Shown here: one piece after another, positions 1-9,585 of the stretch
How positions within the stretch are numbered: the stretch's first letter is position 1
How the letters are laid out: each line of letters begins with the position of its first letter
Origin: an uncultured Acidimicrobiaceae bacterium
GTDB taxonomy: Bacteria; Actinomycetota; Acidimicrobiia; Acidimicrobiales; SZUA-35
Assembly (NCBI GenBank): GCA_947259095.1
Contig: CAMYLA010000002.1
Coordinates: 1 to 64,000 of the forward strand
Length of the DNA stretch: 64,000 nt
Direction: 5' to 3'
The notes under the pieces: model-generated
What the model was told of the DNA's origin: nothing
The model's input: the letters and a program-made list of their open reading frames with translations, nothing else
The model's database searches: none
Position numbers and translations under genes: made by a program

Positions 1-446
1 GACAGTATCGATGCCTGATACTGCGGAAAACCAACAGGCTTATCCGCAACCTCCGCAACAGAAGCCGGGTGTTGGCTTTCCCTTGACGCACCGGTCGTGA
101 TCACCTCGGTCAACTCGGAAGAAGCAGTTTCCGGCTCAGGAGGGGTTTGGAACAACGGATCATGCCGCAACTCCTGAGCATCGTTGCCATCAAAATAACC
201 ACCCAGGATTTGGTGGACGCGCTGGGTGAGAATCCGTTCCGTCGTGTGAGTCACGAAGCGTTGGGATCTCGGGTCGGGCAGTCGCTGTGCCGCCCCATGA
301 AGCACGCCCAACTTGCGATCGAGTTGCCCCACGGCCAACAATCCTGCATCACTGACGACGGATCCGCCGCAGAAATCAACCGTCACCCTTTGCTTGCCGA
401 CGTCCCAAAATGTAAGCTGCTCGTTGCCCCACTGCGTCTCGGACAT
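1..446 (-). mobile_element. IS1380-family transposase, N-terminal part, runs off left edge
   Basis: An open frame without a stop runs from an ATG at 446 (reverse strand) to the window edge, giving about 148 residues. A GGAGG lies five bases before the ATG. The protein carries the IS1380-type N-terminal pattern: FCGGSVVSDAGLL, GQLDRKLGVL, a TERILTQRVHQILGGY stretch and GNDAQELRHDPLF. That region precedes the main DDE catalytic core, which lies outside the window. The terminal inverted repeat should lie between 447 and about 610, but I could not identify it. Whether the full element is intact cannot be judged here. Its neighbour is a broken gene, which fits a locally plastic segment. Confidence 0.85.
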
Positions 447-613
447 CTTGGCCTCCTGCATTCGAGTAAGTCGTATCCTTCAAACACTTAATCGTTGCAA
501 GAGGCCGTTTTCATTCCACCACGGTGCGCAAAATGGGCTAGAAAAACCGGCGTTTGAGACGGTAAACAGTTACAGTTGGACATCTCTGAAAGAAGTGGGC
601 ACCTCTTGGCGAA

Positions 614-1920
614 TCACGACCGCAGATCCGTATCCGCTTCCAAGCGACCGCTGTCAACTTCTTCAACGAAAGCCTCCTGGTCGCGCTCGTTCTGGTCTGC
701 GTAATGCTCAGCGAAGTCCGTCAGAGCTTGATCAAAGGTATCGCTCGAGCCGAGGTAACCAGCGATGGCAATCGGGTCGCCGGAACGAGCATGGGCTCGG
801 GCCAGGGTCCAGCCACATAGCCGTGCGTAGCGATTCAAATCTGCGGCCCGCATGCTCTCAATATCGGCCGAGCCCTTCCAGTCCCGGAGCTGCCGCCAGT
901 AGAAATCGTTTCCGGTCTCGGGAGTGCGAGTCCAGCCAAGAAAGACATCACTCACCACCTGCATCAGACGTTGACCTTCCACGACGCGGCGCCCCTGATT
1001 CTCGTAGGGGCTTGGGCCCAGATGCTCGGCGAGCACTGAGCGGGTTGCCTCCTTCATCTGCAGGAACAACGGATCATACCGATCCCGGCCCTCCAGCAGC
1101 AGGATCCAGCACCGCGTTCCGACACTTCCCACGCCGACCACCTTCAGGGCAAAGTGATCACTTGTTCGGTCACCTGCCCCAGCTTCCGGCCTATCTCCCG
1201 CAGTGGCAATAGCAACGGCGGCTCGCTTTTGAGCCGATACTCGCCATCGACCTCCTCAGCGAGCCTGTGCAGCGCTTGCCGGTGATGCTTAGTTTTCGCT
1301 TTCGTGCTGACGTTGGCGATGCGCTTCGCGCCGCGGTGGCTGTTTGCCCACGCCTCGATCTCTTCGGCCTTCAGCAGGGCATACCAGATGTCGATTGGGC
1401 GCCAGCCCGCGAAGTCGTTCATCGCTTTGCGATAACTCCCAATGGCCTGCCTGGTGGCCTTGCGGATTTCGTCGCGGTCCAGCTCGTTATCGCGTCCGGC
1501 GATCGTGAAGCTGGCCGCGAGGCGTTTGAGGTCCCATTCCCAAGGGCCTTCCAGGGTCTCGTCGAAGTCGTTGAGGTCAAAAACCAGAGCCCGCTCGGGA
1601 GATGCAAACAACCCGAAGTTGGCCAGGTGCGCGTCGCCGCAGAGCTGTACCGTGAGGCCCGTGGAAGGCGTCGTTTGCAGGTCAGCCGCCATGATCCGAG
1701 CCGCCCCACGATAGAATGCGAACGGCGACGCCGTCATGCGAGCACGCCGGATCGGCACGAGCCCTTCCAGCCGCGTCTGGTTTTGCTCTTCGAGCAACCG
1801 GACTGGATCAGGCCGCGAAGATGATGTCGACCATTCGCCGTGGCTTGCGCGGGGAACACGTTGGCGTGCCGATTTCCCCTGCTGTCGGCGTTCCTCGACA
1901 ATGTGACGTGACGACTGCAT
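614..1920 (-). pseudogene. Broken DUF2252 family gene (frameshift plus internal deletion)
   Basis: Two reverse-strand frames together make one DUF2252 protein. Residues from 1920 to 1144 give the N-terminal half (LVPIRRARM, FAFYRGAA, QLCGDAHLANFGLF, FDLNDFDET, WEWDLKRLAAS). The frame from about 1150 to 614 gives the C-terminal half (KVVGVGSVGTR, QMKEATRSVL, GQRLMQ, CGWTLARAHARSGD). Comparison with the intact copy at 22563-23966 shows that the join near 1145 lacks about 20 residues and also changes frame. The N-terminal frame ends in TGA just after the deletion. DUF2252 proteins have a kinase-like fold but no settled function. The lesion could be a sequencing error only if the deletion were also an error, which is unlikely. 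Confidence 0.85.
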
Positions 1921-1949
1921 GGCGATGGTCCTTGCTCTTATCGGTTGGG

Positions 1950-2216
1950 TTAGCGCTTCGTGGACGGCCCGGGACCACCATCATCCTTTCCTGATTTTCC
2001 TTCGGCCAGAACGCTCTTCGCACGTCCGAACAGGATGATCAGCGTGCCGAGAATCAGCGAGGCGAACATCACGACCGGCACCAGCCGGGAGGATGGGCGA
2101 TCGACTTTGACCGGGGTTCGACCCACCCCGCTGGCGCCCACAGTATCGGCGCTCGGCGTGGAGGTCGTGCCCTTCGGGGTCACGCGGCCTGGCTTTGACT
2201 TGTCTTGGCGAACCAC
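1950..2216 (-). CDS. crgA: Small membrane protein, CrgA-like
   Basis: This 88-residue protein has a basic, Thr/Pro-rich N-terminus. One clear membrane segment (about residues 46-64) is preceded by RPSSRLVPVVM, which resembles the PSPRW-V/L-P motif before the first helix of the actinobacterial division protein CrgA. CrgA normally has two helices; here the tail after the first is hydrophilic (Lys, Asp, Gly, Pro rich), so the protein would be a one-helix variant or only a positional analogue. The position supports the call: in Mycobacterium crgA sits beside trpG and the pknB operon, as here. CrgA helps recruit late septal proteins. The start codon is ATG at 2216. Confidence 0.55.
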   Translation of the reverse strand: MVRQDKSKPGRVTPKGTTSTPSADTVGASGVGRTPVKVDRPSSRLVPVVMFASLILGTLIILFGRAKSVLAEGKSGKDDGGPGPSTKR

Positions 2217-2324
2217 GCCAACAGCCTACTGGGGTTCTCCGGTTGCCCGGGCCCCGGATTCGGCTTGGCGCATGAGCTCGGAATCCGACGGTCGCCTCCA
2301 CGGCGATCCTGTACCCTCGGGGCG

Positions 2325-2918
2325 GTGAGCCAACGTGTCCTGGTCATCGACAACTTCGATTCGTTCGTCTACATCCTGGTGCAGTACCTCGGTGAGCTTG
2401 GAACCGAACCGATCGTTGTGCGCAACGACGCCGCCACCATCGAAGACCTCGAAGCGCTCGAGCCCGACGCCATCCTCATCTCCCCCGGGCCCGGACGGCC
2501 AGAAGCAGCGGGCATCTCGAACGACGTCATCAGCCATTTCGCCGGCTCCCGCCCGATCCTGGGGGTCTGCCTCGGCCACCAGTGCATCGGCGAGGTCTAT
2601 GGCGGATCGGTGATCCGGGCCCCGGAGCTGATGCACGGCAAGACGTCGATCCTGCGACACACCGGGATCGGGGTCTTCACCGACCTCCCGTCGCCGCTGG
2701 AGGCAACCCGCTACCACTCCTTGATCGTCGAGCGGGAGACCCTCCCGGCCGAGCTGGAGATCACCGCCGAAACCGATCGGGGGCTCATCATGGGTCTCCG
2801 ACATCGGCAACTCGACGTCGAGGGTGTGCAGTTCCACCCCGAATCGATCCTCACCGTTGGCGGCAAGCAACTGTTGACCAACTGGCTGGCCGGCCGGGCC
2901 GCAACCACCCGGAGCTGA
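2325..2918 (+). CDS. trpG: Glutamine amidotransferase, anthranilate/aminodeoxychorismate synthase component II
   Basis: The 197-residue protein is a class I glutamine amidotransferase that supplies ammonia to TrpE or PabB. It begins SQRVLVIDNFDSF and shows the nucleophile elbow GVCLGHQC, the HSLIV strand and the closing triad element GVQFHPES. The GTG at 2325 is chosen because family members start directly before the VLVIDNFDSF strand; a longer in-frame extension to 2205 has no family similarity. No synthase large subunit is adjacent, so use in tryptophan or in folate synthesis cannot be separated. It is transcribed towards the kinase operon, the arrangement known from Mycobacterium. Confidence 0.9.
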   Translation: MSQRVLVIDNFDSFVYILVQYLGELGTEPIVVRNDAATIEDLEALEPDAILISPGPGRPEAAGISNDVISHFAGSRPILGVCLGHQCIGEVYGGSVIRAPELMHGKTSILRHTGIGVFTDLPSPLEATRYHSLIVERETLPAELEITAETDRGLIMGLRHRQLDVEGVQFHPESILTVGGKQLLTNWLAGRAATTRS

Positions 2919-2919
2919 T

Positions 2920-2935
2920 CGCCGGCCCGCCGGCG
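2920..2935. terminator. GC-rich hairpin between convergent genes
   Basis: CGCCGG, a CCCG loop and CCGGCG form a perfect six-pair stem in the 55-bp gap between the trpG and kinase stop codons. No T-run follows on either strand, so this is only a weak bidirectional terminator candidate. Confidence 0.35.
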
Positions 2936-2973
2936 CTCGGTACCGCGACCACAAACGGGGCCGACCGGCGCTG

Positions 2974-5133
2974 CTACTGGTCTGCGGTGGTGGGGGTCAC
3001 CTCGGTGCTTGGCGGCTCGGTTGGCGGTGGTGCGGTGGTGGTGGTCTCCGGGGCCTGGACCCCGACCCCGACCTGCACCGTCGAACCCTGGGGCACGGTG
3101 GCACCGATGCCGGGGTTGGTATTGACCACCAGCCCGATCCGGCCGTCGCCTGCGCCAAGCGGCACCTCGAAGAACTCGGGGACCAACTGGAGTGACTCGT
3201 CGGTGAGGGCTGCGGTTGCCGCCTCAGGCGAGAGGTTCTGGATCTGCGGCACCTGAACCTGCCCTGGGCCGCTGGACACCACGATCACCACGGCGCTGTC
3301 GATCGATTCCTCCTGCCCGGCCGGAGGCTCGGAACGGATGACCTGGCCGCCGGGAACAGTGCCGGAACTCTGGTTGATGAACGAGAAGTTGATGAAGCCG
3401 GCCTCGCTCATCAGGCGGCTGGCGGTTGCCGCATCGGCACCGGCCAGGTTGGGGATCGCCACCTGATCGGGGCCGTTGGAGATGAACAGGATCACCTGGT
3501 CACCTTTGTTGACCTCGGCGTTCTCCGGCGGTTCGGTGCGAAACACCAGACCTTCCTCGAACTGATCGTTGAACTCCCGCTGGATGTCGTTGGTGAGGCC
3601 GAGTTCGGTCAGGCGCTGCTGGGCCTGGTCCTCGGTCAACCCTTCGAGCCGGGGCACCCGTTCGGTCTCGGCCGCCTTGCTGACGAAGATGATCACCGTC
3701 GACCCGGCCTCGACCTCCTCATCTGGGCCCGGCTGCTGATCGAAGACCACGTTTGGTTCGAAATCTTCGTTCTCCTCGAGCCTCCGCTCGACGACGAACC
3801 CGGCGAGACGCAGATCGACCTCGGCATCGGTCACCGGGAGGTTGACGACATCGGGCACGAGCACCATTTCCACCAGGGGGACGTCCTCGTCGTCCTGGTT
3901 GGACTGGATCGTGCTCGAAATGTAGAGGATCAGGCCCACCAGGGCCGCCAGCAACACCGCCAGCATGATCACGAAGACGCCGGTCCGGCTTGGGGGCTCG
4001 TAGTACTCCTCGACCGGTTCCTCCTGGCTCACCGCGGCCGACGCCGGTACCGCCCTCGATGTGTCGATCACGGCCCGGGACGAGCCGGTATCGGGGCCCC
4101 GGGTGGCCATGGCGGCCGTTGCCGAGCCGACCGGCATGGACAGGGTGGCGTCGGCGGTTTCGGCTGCGGCGGCGGCGATCCCGGTGGCCGCAGCCACCCC
4201 GGCAGCAGCCGCAGCGGCGGTGGCGGTGGCGGTGGCGGCAGAGTTGTTGGCGGGAGCGGCCTGCGACACGCCGACCAGTGGCTGACCCTCCCGGAAGCGA
4301 CGAAGATCGGCTCGGACCTCCTCGGCGGCCGGATAGCGCTCGACCGGATCCTTGCGCAGCAGACGCTCGACCACCGCATCCAGCGGGGCCGGAACGGCCG
4401 GGTTCAGGGAGGTGACCCGGGGGGCCGGCTCCTGGACCTGCTTGTAGGCGATGGCGACCTGGGACTTGCCGGTGAACGGTGGCTCACCGACCAGCATCTC
4501 GAACAGGACGACGCCGAGGGAGTAGAGGTCGCTGCGGGGGTCGACCGCCTTGCCCTGCGCCTGCTCCGGCGAGAAGTAACTGGCGGTTCCCATGACCGAG
4601 CCGGTCTGGGTCAGCTCGTCGTCGCCGCCGCCGAAGGCTCTGGCAATGCCGAAATCGGCAACCTTCACCTGGCCACCGCTGTTGATCATGATGTTGCCGG
4701 GTTTCACGTCGCGGTGGACGGTGCCGTTGCGGTGGGCGAACCCCAGGGCGGCGGCGACGTCGATCACGATCTGGGCCGCACGATCGGGGGTGAGGTGGCC
4801 CTCACTGGCGATGAGCTCGGCCAGGGTCTGGCCTTCGACGTACTCCATGACGATGAAGTAGGTGTCTTCGTGCTCGCCCCAGTCGTAGACGGCAACGATG
4901 CTCGGATGGTTGAGGTTGGCCGCAGCCTGGGCTTCGCGACGGAACCGGGCGACGAAGCTCGGCTCGGCGGCGAACTGCGGGAACAGCACCTTGACCGCCA
5001 CCGGCCGGTCCAGCAGCTGATCCTTGGCCAGGAAGACGTCGGCCATACCGCCTCGGGCGATTCGCCGATGCAGCTCATACCGTCCGTTGAGAACGGGGCG
5101 GGCAGTTGATGCGTTGGTCACAGTGGCTTTCAT
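2974..5133 (-). CDS. pknB: Transmembrane Ser/Thr protein kinase with four PASTA domains
   Basis: The 719-residue protein has an N-terminal kinase domain (about 18-285). Visible motifs are the glycine loop IARGGMADV, K48 in AVKVL, the catalytic HRDVKPGN at 140-147, DFG at 160-162, a Thr-rich activation loop and SPE at 188-190. An Ala/Thr linker and one membrane helix (VFVIMLAVLLAALVGLILY) follow, then four PASTA repeats outside the cell and a Thr/Pro tail. Kinases of this class sense muropeptides or lipid II and control wall growth and division. It is the last gene of a reverse-strand operon with the PBP, RodA, phosphatase and FHA proteins. Mycobacteria have two kinases here (PknA and PknB); this locus has one. 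Confidence 0.96.
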   Translation of the reverse strand: MKATVTNASTARPVLNGRYELHRRIARGGMADVFLAKDQLLDRPVAVKVLFPQFAAEPSFVARFRREAQAAANLNHPSIVAVYDWGEHEDTYFIVMEYVEGQTLAELIASEGHLTPDRAAQIVIDVAAALGFAHRNGTVHRDVKPGNIMINSGGQVKVADFGIARAFGGGDDELTQTGSVMGTASYFSPEQAQGKAVDPRSDLYSLGVVLFEMLVGEPPFTGKSQVAIAYKQVQEPAPRVTSLNPAVPAPLDAVVERLLRKDPVERYPAAEEVRADLRRFREGQPLVGVSQAAPANNSAATATATAAAAAAGVAAATGIAAAAAETADATLSMPVGSATAAMATRGPDTGSSRAVIDTSRAVPASAAVSQEEPVEEYYEPPSRTGVFVIMLAVLLAALVGLILYISSTIQSNQDDEDVPLVEMVLVPDVVNLPVTDAEVDLRLAGFVVERRLEENEDFEPNVVFDQQPGPDEEVEAGSTVIIFVSKAAETERVPRLEGLTEDQAQQRLTELGLTNDIQREFNDQFEEGLVFRTEPPENAEVNKGDQVILFISNGPDQVAIPNLAGADAATASRLMSEAGFINFSFINQSSGTVPGGQVIRSEPPAGQEESIDSAVVIVVSSGPGQVQVPQIQNLSPEAATAALTDESLQLVPEFFEVPLGAGDGRIGLVVNTNPGIGATVPQGSTVQVGVGVQAPETTTTAPPPTEPPSTEVTPTTADQ

Positions 5134-5172
5134 GTTACTGAAACAGCCGACCCAAGCGGCGGCGCGGTTTGT

Positions 5173-6699
5173 TTACAGGAAGAATCGCTCAAAAATCCCC
5201 CGTGCGATCGGTGCCGCCGCCCCTCCACCGGTTTGATCGACCGAGCCCTCGACCCCCTCAACCAGGACGGCAACGGCAAGTTGGGCCCGCTCGTTCGGCC
5301 GGCCGCCGAAGGCGATGATCCAGGCGTGGGAGGCCGGCGGGTCGGTGCCCAGCTGGGCGGTGCCGGTCTTGGCTCCGATCACCAGGCCGTCGATGGCCAT
5401 GCCCCGGCCGGTTCCCCGCTCGACCACCTGCACCATGGCGTCTGTCAGATCGGCTGCGGTGTCGGGGGACATGGCCCGCAACCAGGTGTCGTTGCGGAAC
5501 GAGCTGGTCTGACGGGAGGTTTCGGCGTCCTCCACCGCTGACATCACATGAGGCACCGGGACCTGGCCGGCATTGGCCACCGCCGCGGCCACCAGCGCCA
5601 TCTGCAACGGCGTTGCCGACACGTTGTTCTGACCGATGGACGACTGGGCCAGGGCCGGGGTGTCCTCGAACACGCCGGCCGGGATCTCCTCGGTGGGGCT
5701 CTGGACCCGGGAACCGAAGTCGGTGGGGAACTCGCTCTCCACCGGCAGCGGCAGGTCCAGTGGTGGGGTCTGGTTGAACCCGAACTGCCGGGCGACGTCC
5801 ACCATCGCCAACGGGCCGACCAGCTCGGCCCCCATCTTGGCGAAGACGCTGTTGCACGACACCACCAGCGCCTCCACCAGATTGCCACCGCAGCTGGCGC
5901 CGCCGAAGTTGGCGATTGGCCGTTCGGTCAATGGCGGCAGGTAACTGTCGGTGACCTCGAATTCGGGACTGGTGGTGGTTGCGGCACCGGCCTCGAGGGC
6001 GGCGGCCGCGGTCACCACCTTGAACGTCGATCCTGGGAAGTAGATGTCCCGGTACGGCTTTGCCCGCAGCGGGTTCCCATCGGCTTCCACCAGTTCGGTC
6101 CAGGCCGAACTGGCCGGGCCGTTGTCGTTGGTTGCGATCAGGTTCGGGTCGAACGACGGATAGCTCCAGAGGGCGAAGATCTCGCCGGTGACCGGGTCGA
6201 GGGCCACCACCGAACCCTTCCGCTCGCCCAGTCCGGCCTTGGCCTGACGCTGCAAATCGTGACGCATCGAGAGTCGGACGTCGCCGATGGGATTGGTGCC
6301 ACCGAGAATGTCGGTCAGCCCGGAGAGCTCCTGGGCCGCAGTTCGGCCGATCAGGGCGTCGTTGTAGGACCGCTCGACACCCTCGGCCCCGAAGGTGAAC
6401 GAGGTGTAGCCGACGGAATGGGCGTAGAGATCGCCCTCGGGGTAGATCCGCTGCTCGTTGAAGAACTCGCCCGATCGAGGCTCGGACCGGGCCACCACCA
6501 CATTGTCGCTGGTGATGATGCGGCCTCGGGGGCGGTTGAAGTCCCGTTGGATGGTCCGGGTGTTGGCCGGGTGATCGACAAGCTCCTCGGCGCCGTAGAC
6601 CTGGACCCGGTTGAGCTGGACGAACAGGATCGTGAAACAGCCGAGCAGCACCGCCACCACATGCCTGATCGGCCGGTTCAAACCGAAACGGCCTTCCAC
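5173..6699 (-). CDS. pbpA: Class B penicillin-binding protein (PbpA type transpeptidase)
   Basis: The 508-residue protein has an N-terminal membrane anchor (about 11-28), a dimerisation region and a transpeptidase domain. The three active-site motifs are present: S224-TF-K227, S281-C-N283 and K444-T-G. It cross-links peptidoglycan stem peptides outside the membrane, probably with the adjacent RodA/FtsW polymerase. The ATG at 6699 overlaps the end of rodA by 22 bases, which implies coupled translation. Length and motif order match actinobacterial PbpA. Confidence 0.94.
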   Translation of the reverse strand: MEGRFGLNRPIRHVVAVLLGCFTILFVQLNRVQVYGAEELVDHPANTRTIQRDFNRPRGRIITSDNVVVARSEPRSGEFFNEQRIYPEGDLYAHSVGYTSFTFGAEGVERSYNDALIGRTAAQELSGLTDILGGTNPIGDVRLSMRHDLQRQAKAGLGERKGSVVALDPVTGEIFALWSYPSFDPNLIATNDNGPASSAWTELVEADGNPLRAKPYRDIYFPGSTFKVVTAAAALEAGAATTTSPEFEVTDSYLPPLTERPIANFGGASCGGNLVEALVVSCNSVFAKMGAELVGPLAMVDVARQFGFNQTPPLDLPLPVESEFPTDFGSRVQSPTEEIPAGVFEDTPALAQSSIGQNNVSATPLQMALVAAAVANAGQVPVPHVMSAVEDAETSRQTSSFRNDTWLRAMSPDTAADLTDAMVQVVERGTGRGMAIDGLVIGAKTGTAQLGTDPPASHAWIIAFGGRPNERAQLAVAVLVEGVEGSVDQTGGGAAAPIARGIFERFFL

Positions 6700-8060
6700 T
6701 TGGCCCGGGTGGAGGCGCCGACACCGACCCGGTCGTCGCCGCTGCGGCTGAGCTCCTCCAGCTCCTCGGCGGCCTGGACCGTCGAGTTGTGGGAGATCCG
6801 AACCAGGATGGCGAGGATGATGTAGTTCGAGATCAACGACGAGCCGCCGTAGGACACGAACGGCAACGTCACCCCGGTCAGTGGCAGCACCCGCAGGATG
6901 CCGCCGATGATGATGAAGGCCTGGAAGCCGAGGAGGGCGGTGAATCCGGTGGCCAGGAGGGTCTCGAACGGCGAACGGGCATTGGTGGCGACCCTGAGCC
7001 CGGCCCCGACGAAGAACAGGAAGGCGGCCAGGATGGCGGTGGCCCCCAGCAGGCCCATCTCCTCACCGAAGGCGGCGAAGATCATGTCGGTTTCGGCGAA
7101 GGGGATCTTCTTCGGGGTGCCCTGACCGAGGCCGGTACCGGTCAGTCCGCCGTCGGCCATGGCGAAGGCGGCCTCGGCGATCTGGAAGCCGGCGCCCTTG
7201 GCATCGGCGAAGGGGTCGATCCAGATGTCGACCCTGTTCTGGACGTGGGAGAACAGCCGCCACGACACGTAGGCCCCGGCCGAGAACATGGCCAGGCCGG
7301 TCAGCACGTAGGCGACCCGGGCGGTGGCGACGTAGAACATGGCCACGAAGAGGGTGAACAGCAGCAGCGACGAGCCGAGATCCCGTTGGGCGGTCATCAC
7401 CATCAGCGCCATGCCCCACGCCGCCAGCAGAGGCCCGAAGTGTTTTGCGTCCGGGATGTTGAGGGGACCGAGCCTGCGGGTCGACATCGTCAACAGCTCC
7501 CGTTTGTCGGCCAGGTAGCCGGCCAGGAACCCGGCCAACACGATCTTGGCGAACTCGCCGGGCTGGATGGAGAACGGGCCGACCCTGAGCCAGATCTGGG
7601 CCCCGTTGATCCTCACACCGAGCCCCGGGACCAGGGGCAGCAGCAACAGCCCGACGCCGATCAGCGCCAGCGTGTAGCGGTAGGGGGCCAGCCGCTTTGG
7701 GTCTCGCACGACCAGAAGGGTGAGGCTGAAGGCGCCGAGGCCGATGAACGTCCAGGCCGACTGGCTGGCGGCCAGACCGTCGTTGAGCCTGGAGATCATC
7801 ACGTAGCCCAGGCCGTTGAGCAGCGCCGCCACCGGGAGCAGCAGCGGGTCTGCGAACGGGGCCAGCAGCCGGACCACCACATGGGTCGCCAGCAACAGCA
7901 CGATGACCACGGCCATGAAGGCGCCGACTTCGCCCTGCACGTCGAGGTTGATATCGCTGGCGGCGTCACCCTGCTTCGACAGGACCACAAAACCGTAGCC
8001 GACGCAGGTGATCAGCGTGGCCAGGATGAGGAGCCCCAGCTCCACCGTCCGCGCTCGCAC
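6678..8060 (-). CDS. rodA: SEDS-family peptidoglycan polymerase RodA/FtsW
   Basis: The 460-residue polytopic protein has about ten or more membrane helices. It carries the SEDS signatures IWLRVGPFSIQPGEFAKI and, near the end, PLTGVTLPFVSYGGSS. It polymerises lipid II glycan strands as partner of the class B PBP encoded downstream. I start it at GTG 8060, eight bases after the phosphatase stop, because the first helix (VELGLLILATLITCVGYGFVV) follows directly. Extending to 8222 would add an Arg/Pro-rich stretch that is a shadow of the phosphatase gene. Confidence 0.93.
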   Translation of the reverse strand: MRARTVELGLLILATLITCVGYGFVVLSKQGDAASDINLDVQGEVGAFMAVVIVLLLATHVVVRLLAPFADPLLLPVAALLNGLGYVMISRLNDGLAASQSAWTFIGLGAFSLTLLVVRDPKRLAPYRYTLALIGVGLLLLPLVPGLGVRINGAQIWLRVGPFSIQPGEFAKIVLAGFLAGYLADKRELLTMSTRRLGPLNIPDAKHFGPLLAAWGMALMVMTAQRDLGSSLLLFTLFVAMFYVATARVAYVLTGLAMFSAGAYVSWRLFSHVQNRVDIWIDPFADAKGAGFQIAEAAFAMADGGLTGTGLGQGTPKKIPFAETDMIFAAFGEEMGLLGATAILAAFLFFVGAGLRVATNARSPFETLLATGFTALLGFQAFIIIGGILRVLPLTGVTLPFVSYGGSSLISNYIILAILVRISHNSTVQAAEELEELSRSGDDRVGVGASTRAKWKAVSV

Positions 8061-8067
8061 CGTCAGC

Positions 8068-9585
8068 TCAGCCTTCGGACGAGGAGGATGACCCGCCGGT
8101 GCTTGAGCCCCCGACCGAGGTCGATGACCGGTCCGACTGCGAATTGCCGGCCTCGGAGGTATCGGTGCTCTGCGACGAACCCTCACCCTCGTCCAGCAAT
8201 GCCTGGGCGGTGGCCTCGGCATGGCGCATCTCGATCTTCTCCATCACGGCCTCGGCCTCGGCCCGGGACGAGAACTCCTCGGCGATCAGGGCGATCTCCG
8301 TTTCGTCGAGGGCATCGATCGGCAATTCGCTGGCGGCAACATCAACCGGCTCGAATACCAGGAAACCGCCTCGGCGTCCCTCGTAGATGGCCAGGGTGCC
8401 GGCTGAGGTCTCGTCGATGAAGTAGCCGGAGGAGGCGTAGGCTCTGGCCCCGAAGAACCCGGCGACCACCAGCCCGGCCACGATCAACAGCGCCCCGATG
8501 CCCAACACCCGCCTGCTCCGGGGCCGCACCGACATCGGTTCGACCTCGTCGACGATCTCCAGCTCGGCTGTGTCCAGATAGAGCTCGGGATCGTCGAGCC
8601 CATCGCCATGGCCGTCGCCCCCGGCATCGTCGGCCACCAACAGTGTGCCGGAGCTCGCCTGGGTTGCCGGCCCGGAGCCGTTCGACCGGCCGGGGCCGGC
8701 CTCGGAGGACCGGCTCTCGGCCTCATCCCCCGGGCTGTCACCGTTGGAGACGCCGTCGGGCGGTGGGTCGTGGAGGACCGATTTCGACACCACGGGAACC
8801 GGGGCGGTGATGAGATTGTCGGAACCCTCAGACCCCCCGGCCTGTGCTTCGTCTCGCTGGCCGTCCAGACGAGGATCGTCATCGGCGACCACCTCGACCA
8901 CCGCCACGGTCACGTTGTCCCGGCACGGGGTCTGCAGGGTGGCCTCGATCAGGGCCGCTGCGGTGTCGGCCGGGTCACCGGCCTCCAGGAGGATCTCCAG
9001 GATGTCGTCCTCGGTGAGCTCGTTGAACAGCCCGTCGCTGCACAGCAGGAACCGGTCGCCGATCTCCGGCTCGGGGATGGGGAACCGATCGACTTCGACC
9101 TCGGCTCCGATCCCGACCGCCCTGGTGAGGATGTTCCGCTGGGGGTGGATCGCCGCCTCCTGGGGGGTGAGGCGACCTTGGCGGACCAGGTCCTCGACGA
9201 AGCTGTGGTCCTCGGTGACCTGGCCCATGTAGTCGCCCCGGAGCCAGTAGGCCCGGCTGTCGCCGACGTTGGCGACGGTGATCGTGTTGTCTTCGTGGAG
9301 GGTCATGGCCACAACCGTTGTGCCCATCCCCGGCAGTCCGTTGTCGGCGGCGTGGCCGTGAACCTGGCGGTTGGCCTGCAGCACGACCTCGACCAGATCT
9401 CGCTCCGACAGATCCTGACCGGCCTCACGGAACTCGGTGATGGCGAGCTCGGCCGCACGCTCACCACCCTGGTGGCCCCCCATGCCATCGGCCAGCGCTG
9501 CCACCAGGCCGCGGAAGTACACCCGATCCTGGTTGGCTTCGCGCACGTTACCGACGTCGGAGCCGGTGGCGCCGAGCAGCTTCAC
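8068..9585 (-). CDS. pstP: PP2C-family Ser/Thr phosphatase with membrane anchor
   Basis: The 505-residue protein has a PP2C domain at residues 1-240. Metal-binding signatures are visible: EANQDRV with D20, LADGMGGH with D33, GMGTTVV, ANVGDSRAYW, LLCSDGLFNEL and CRDNVTV. An acidic, Ser-rich linker, one membrane helix (VLGIGALLIVAGLVVAGFFGA), an external region and a Ser/Gly tail follow. It should dephosphorylate the kinase of the same operon and its substrates. Its ATG overlaps the stop of the FHA gene upstream by four bases (ATGA). Confidence 0.94.
   Translation of the reverse strand: MKLLGATGSDVGNVREANQDRVYFRGLVAALADGMGGHQGGERAAELAITEFREAGQDLSERDLVEVVLQANRQVHGHAADNGLPGMGTTVVAMTLHEDNTITVANVGDSRAYWLRGDYMGQVTEDHSFVEDLVRQGRLTPQEAAIHPQRNILTRAVGIGAEVEVDRFPIPEPEIGDRFLLCSDGLFNELTEDDILEILLEAGDPADTAAALIEATLQTPCRDNVTVAVVEVVADDDPRLDGQRDEAQAGGSEGSDNLITAPVPVVSKSVLHDPPPDGVSNGDSPGDEAESRSSEAGPGRSNGSGPATQASSGTLLVADDAGGDGHGDGLDDPELYLDTAELEIVDEVEPMSVRPRSRRVLGIGALLIVAGLVVAGFFGARAYASSGYFIDETSAGTLAIYEGRRGGFLVFEPVDVAASELPIDALDETEIALIAEEFSSRAEAEAVMEKIEMRHAEATAQALLDEGEGSSQSTDTSEAGNSQSDRSSTSVGGSSTGGSSSSSEG

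Noticed and set aside
1144-1146. TGA in the broken DUF2252 gene as a second selenocysteine codon
   Set aside because: The rest of the protein continues in a different frame and residues are missing, so it is a frameshift, not read-through.
4140-4260. GC-rich Ala-codon repeat inside the kinase gene as a tandem repeat element
   Set aside because: It encodes the low-complexity Ala/Thr linker of the kinase and is explained by codon bias.
5548-6825. Long plus-strand open frame over pbpA
   Set aside because: It is the shadow of a GC-rich gene, with no similarity and an improbable composition.
6789-8420. Long Gln/Gly/Arg-rich plus-strand frame over rodA
   Set aside because: The composition is that of an antisense shadow; the reverse strand has a clear SEDS protein.
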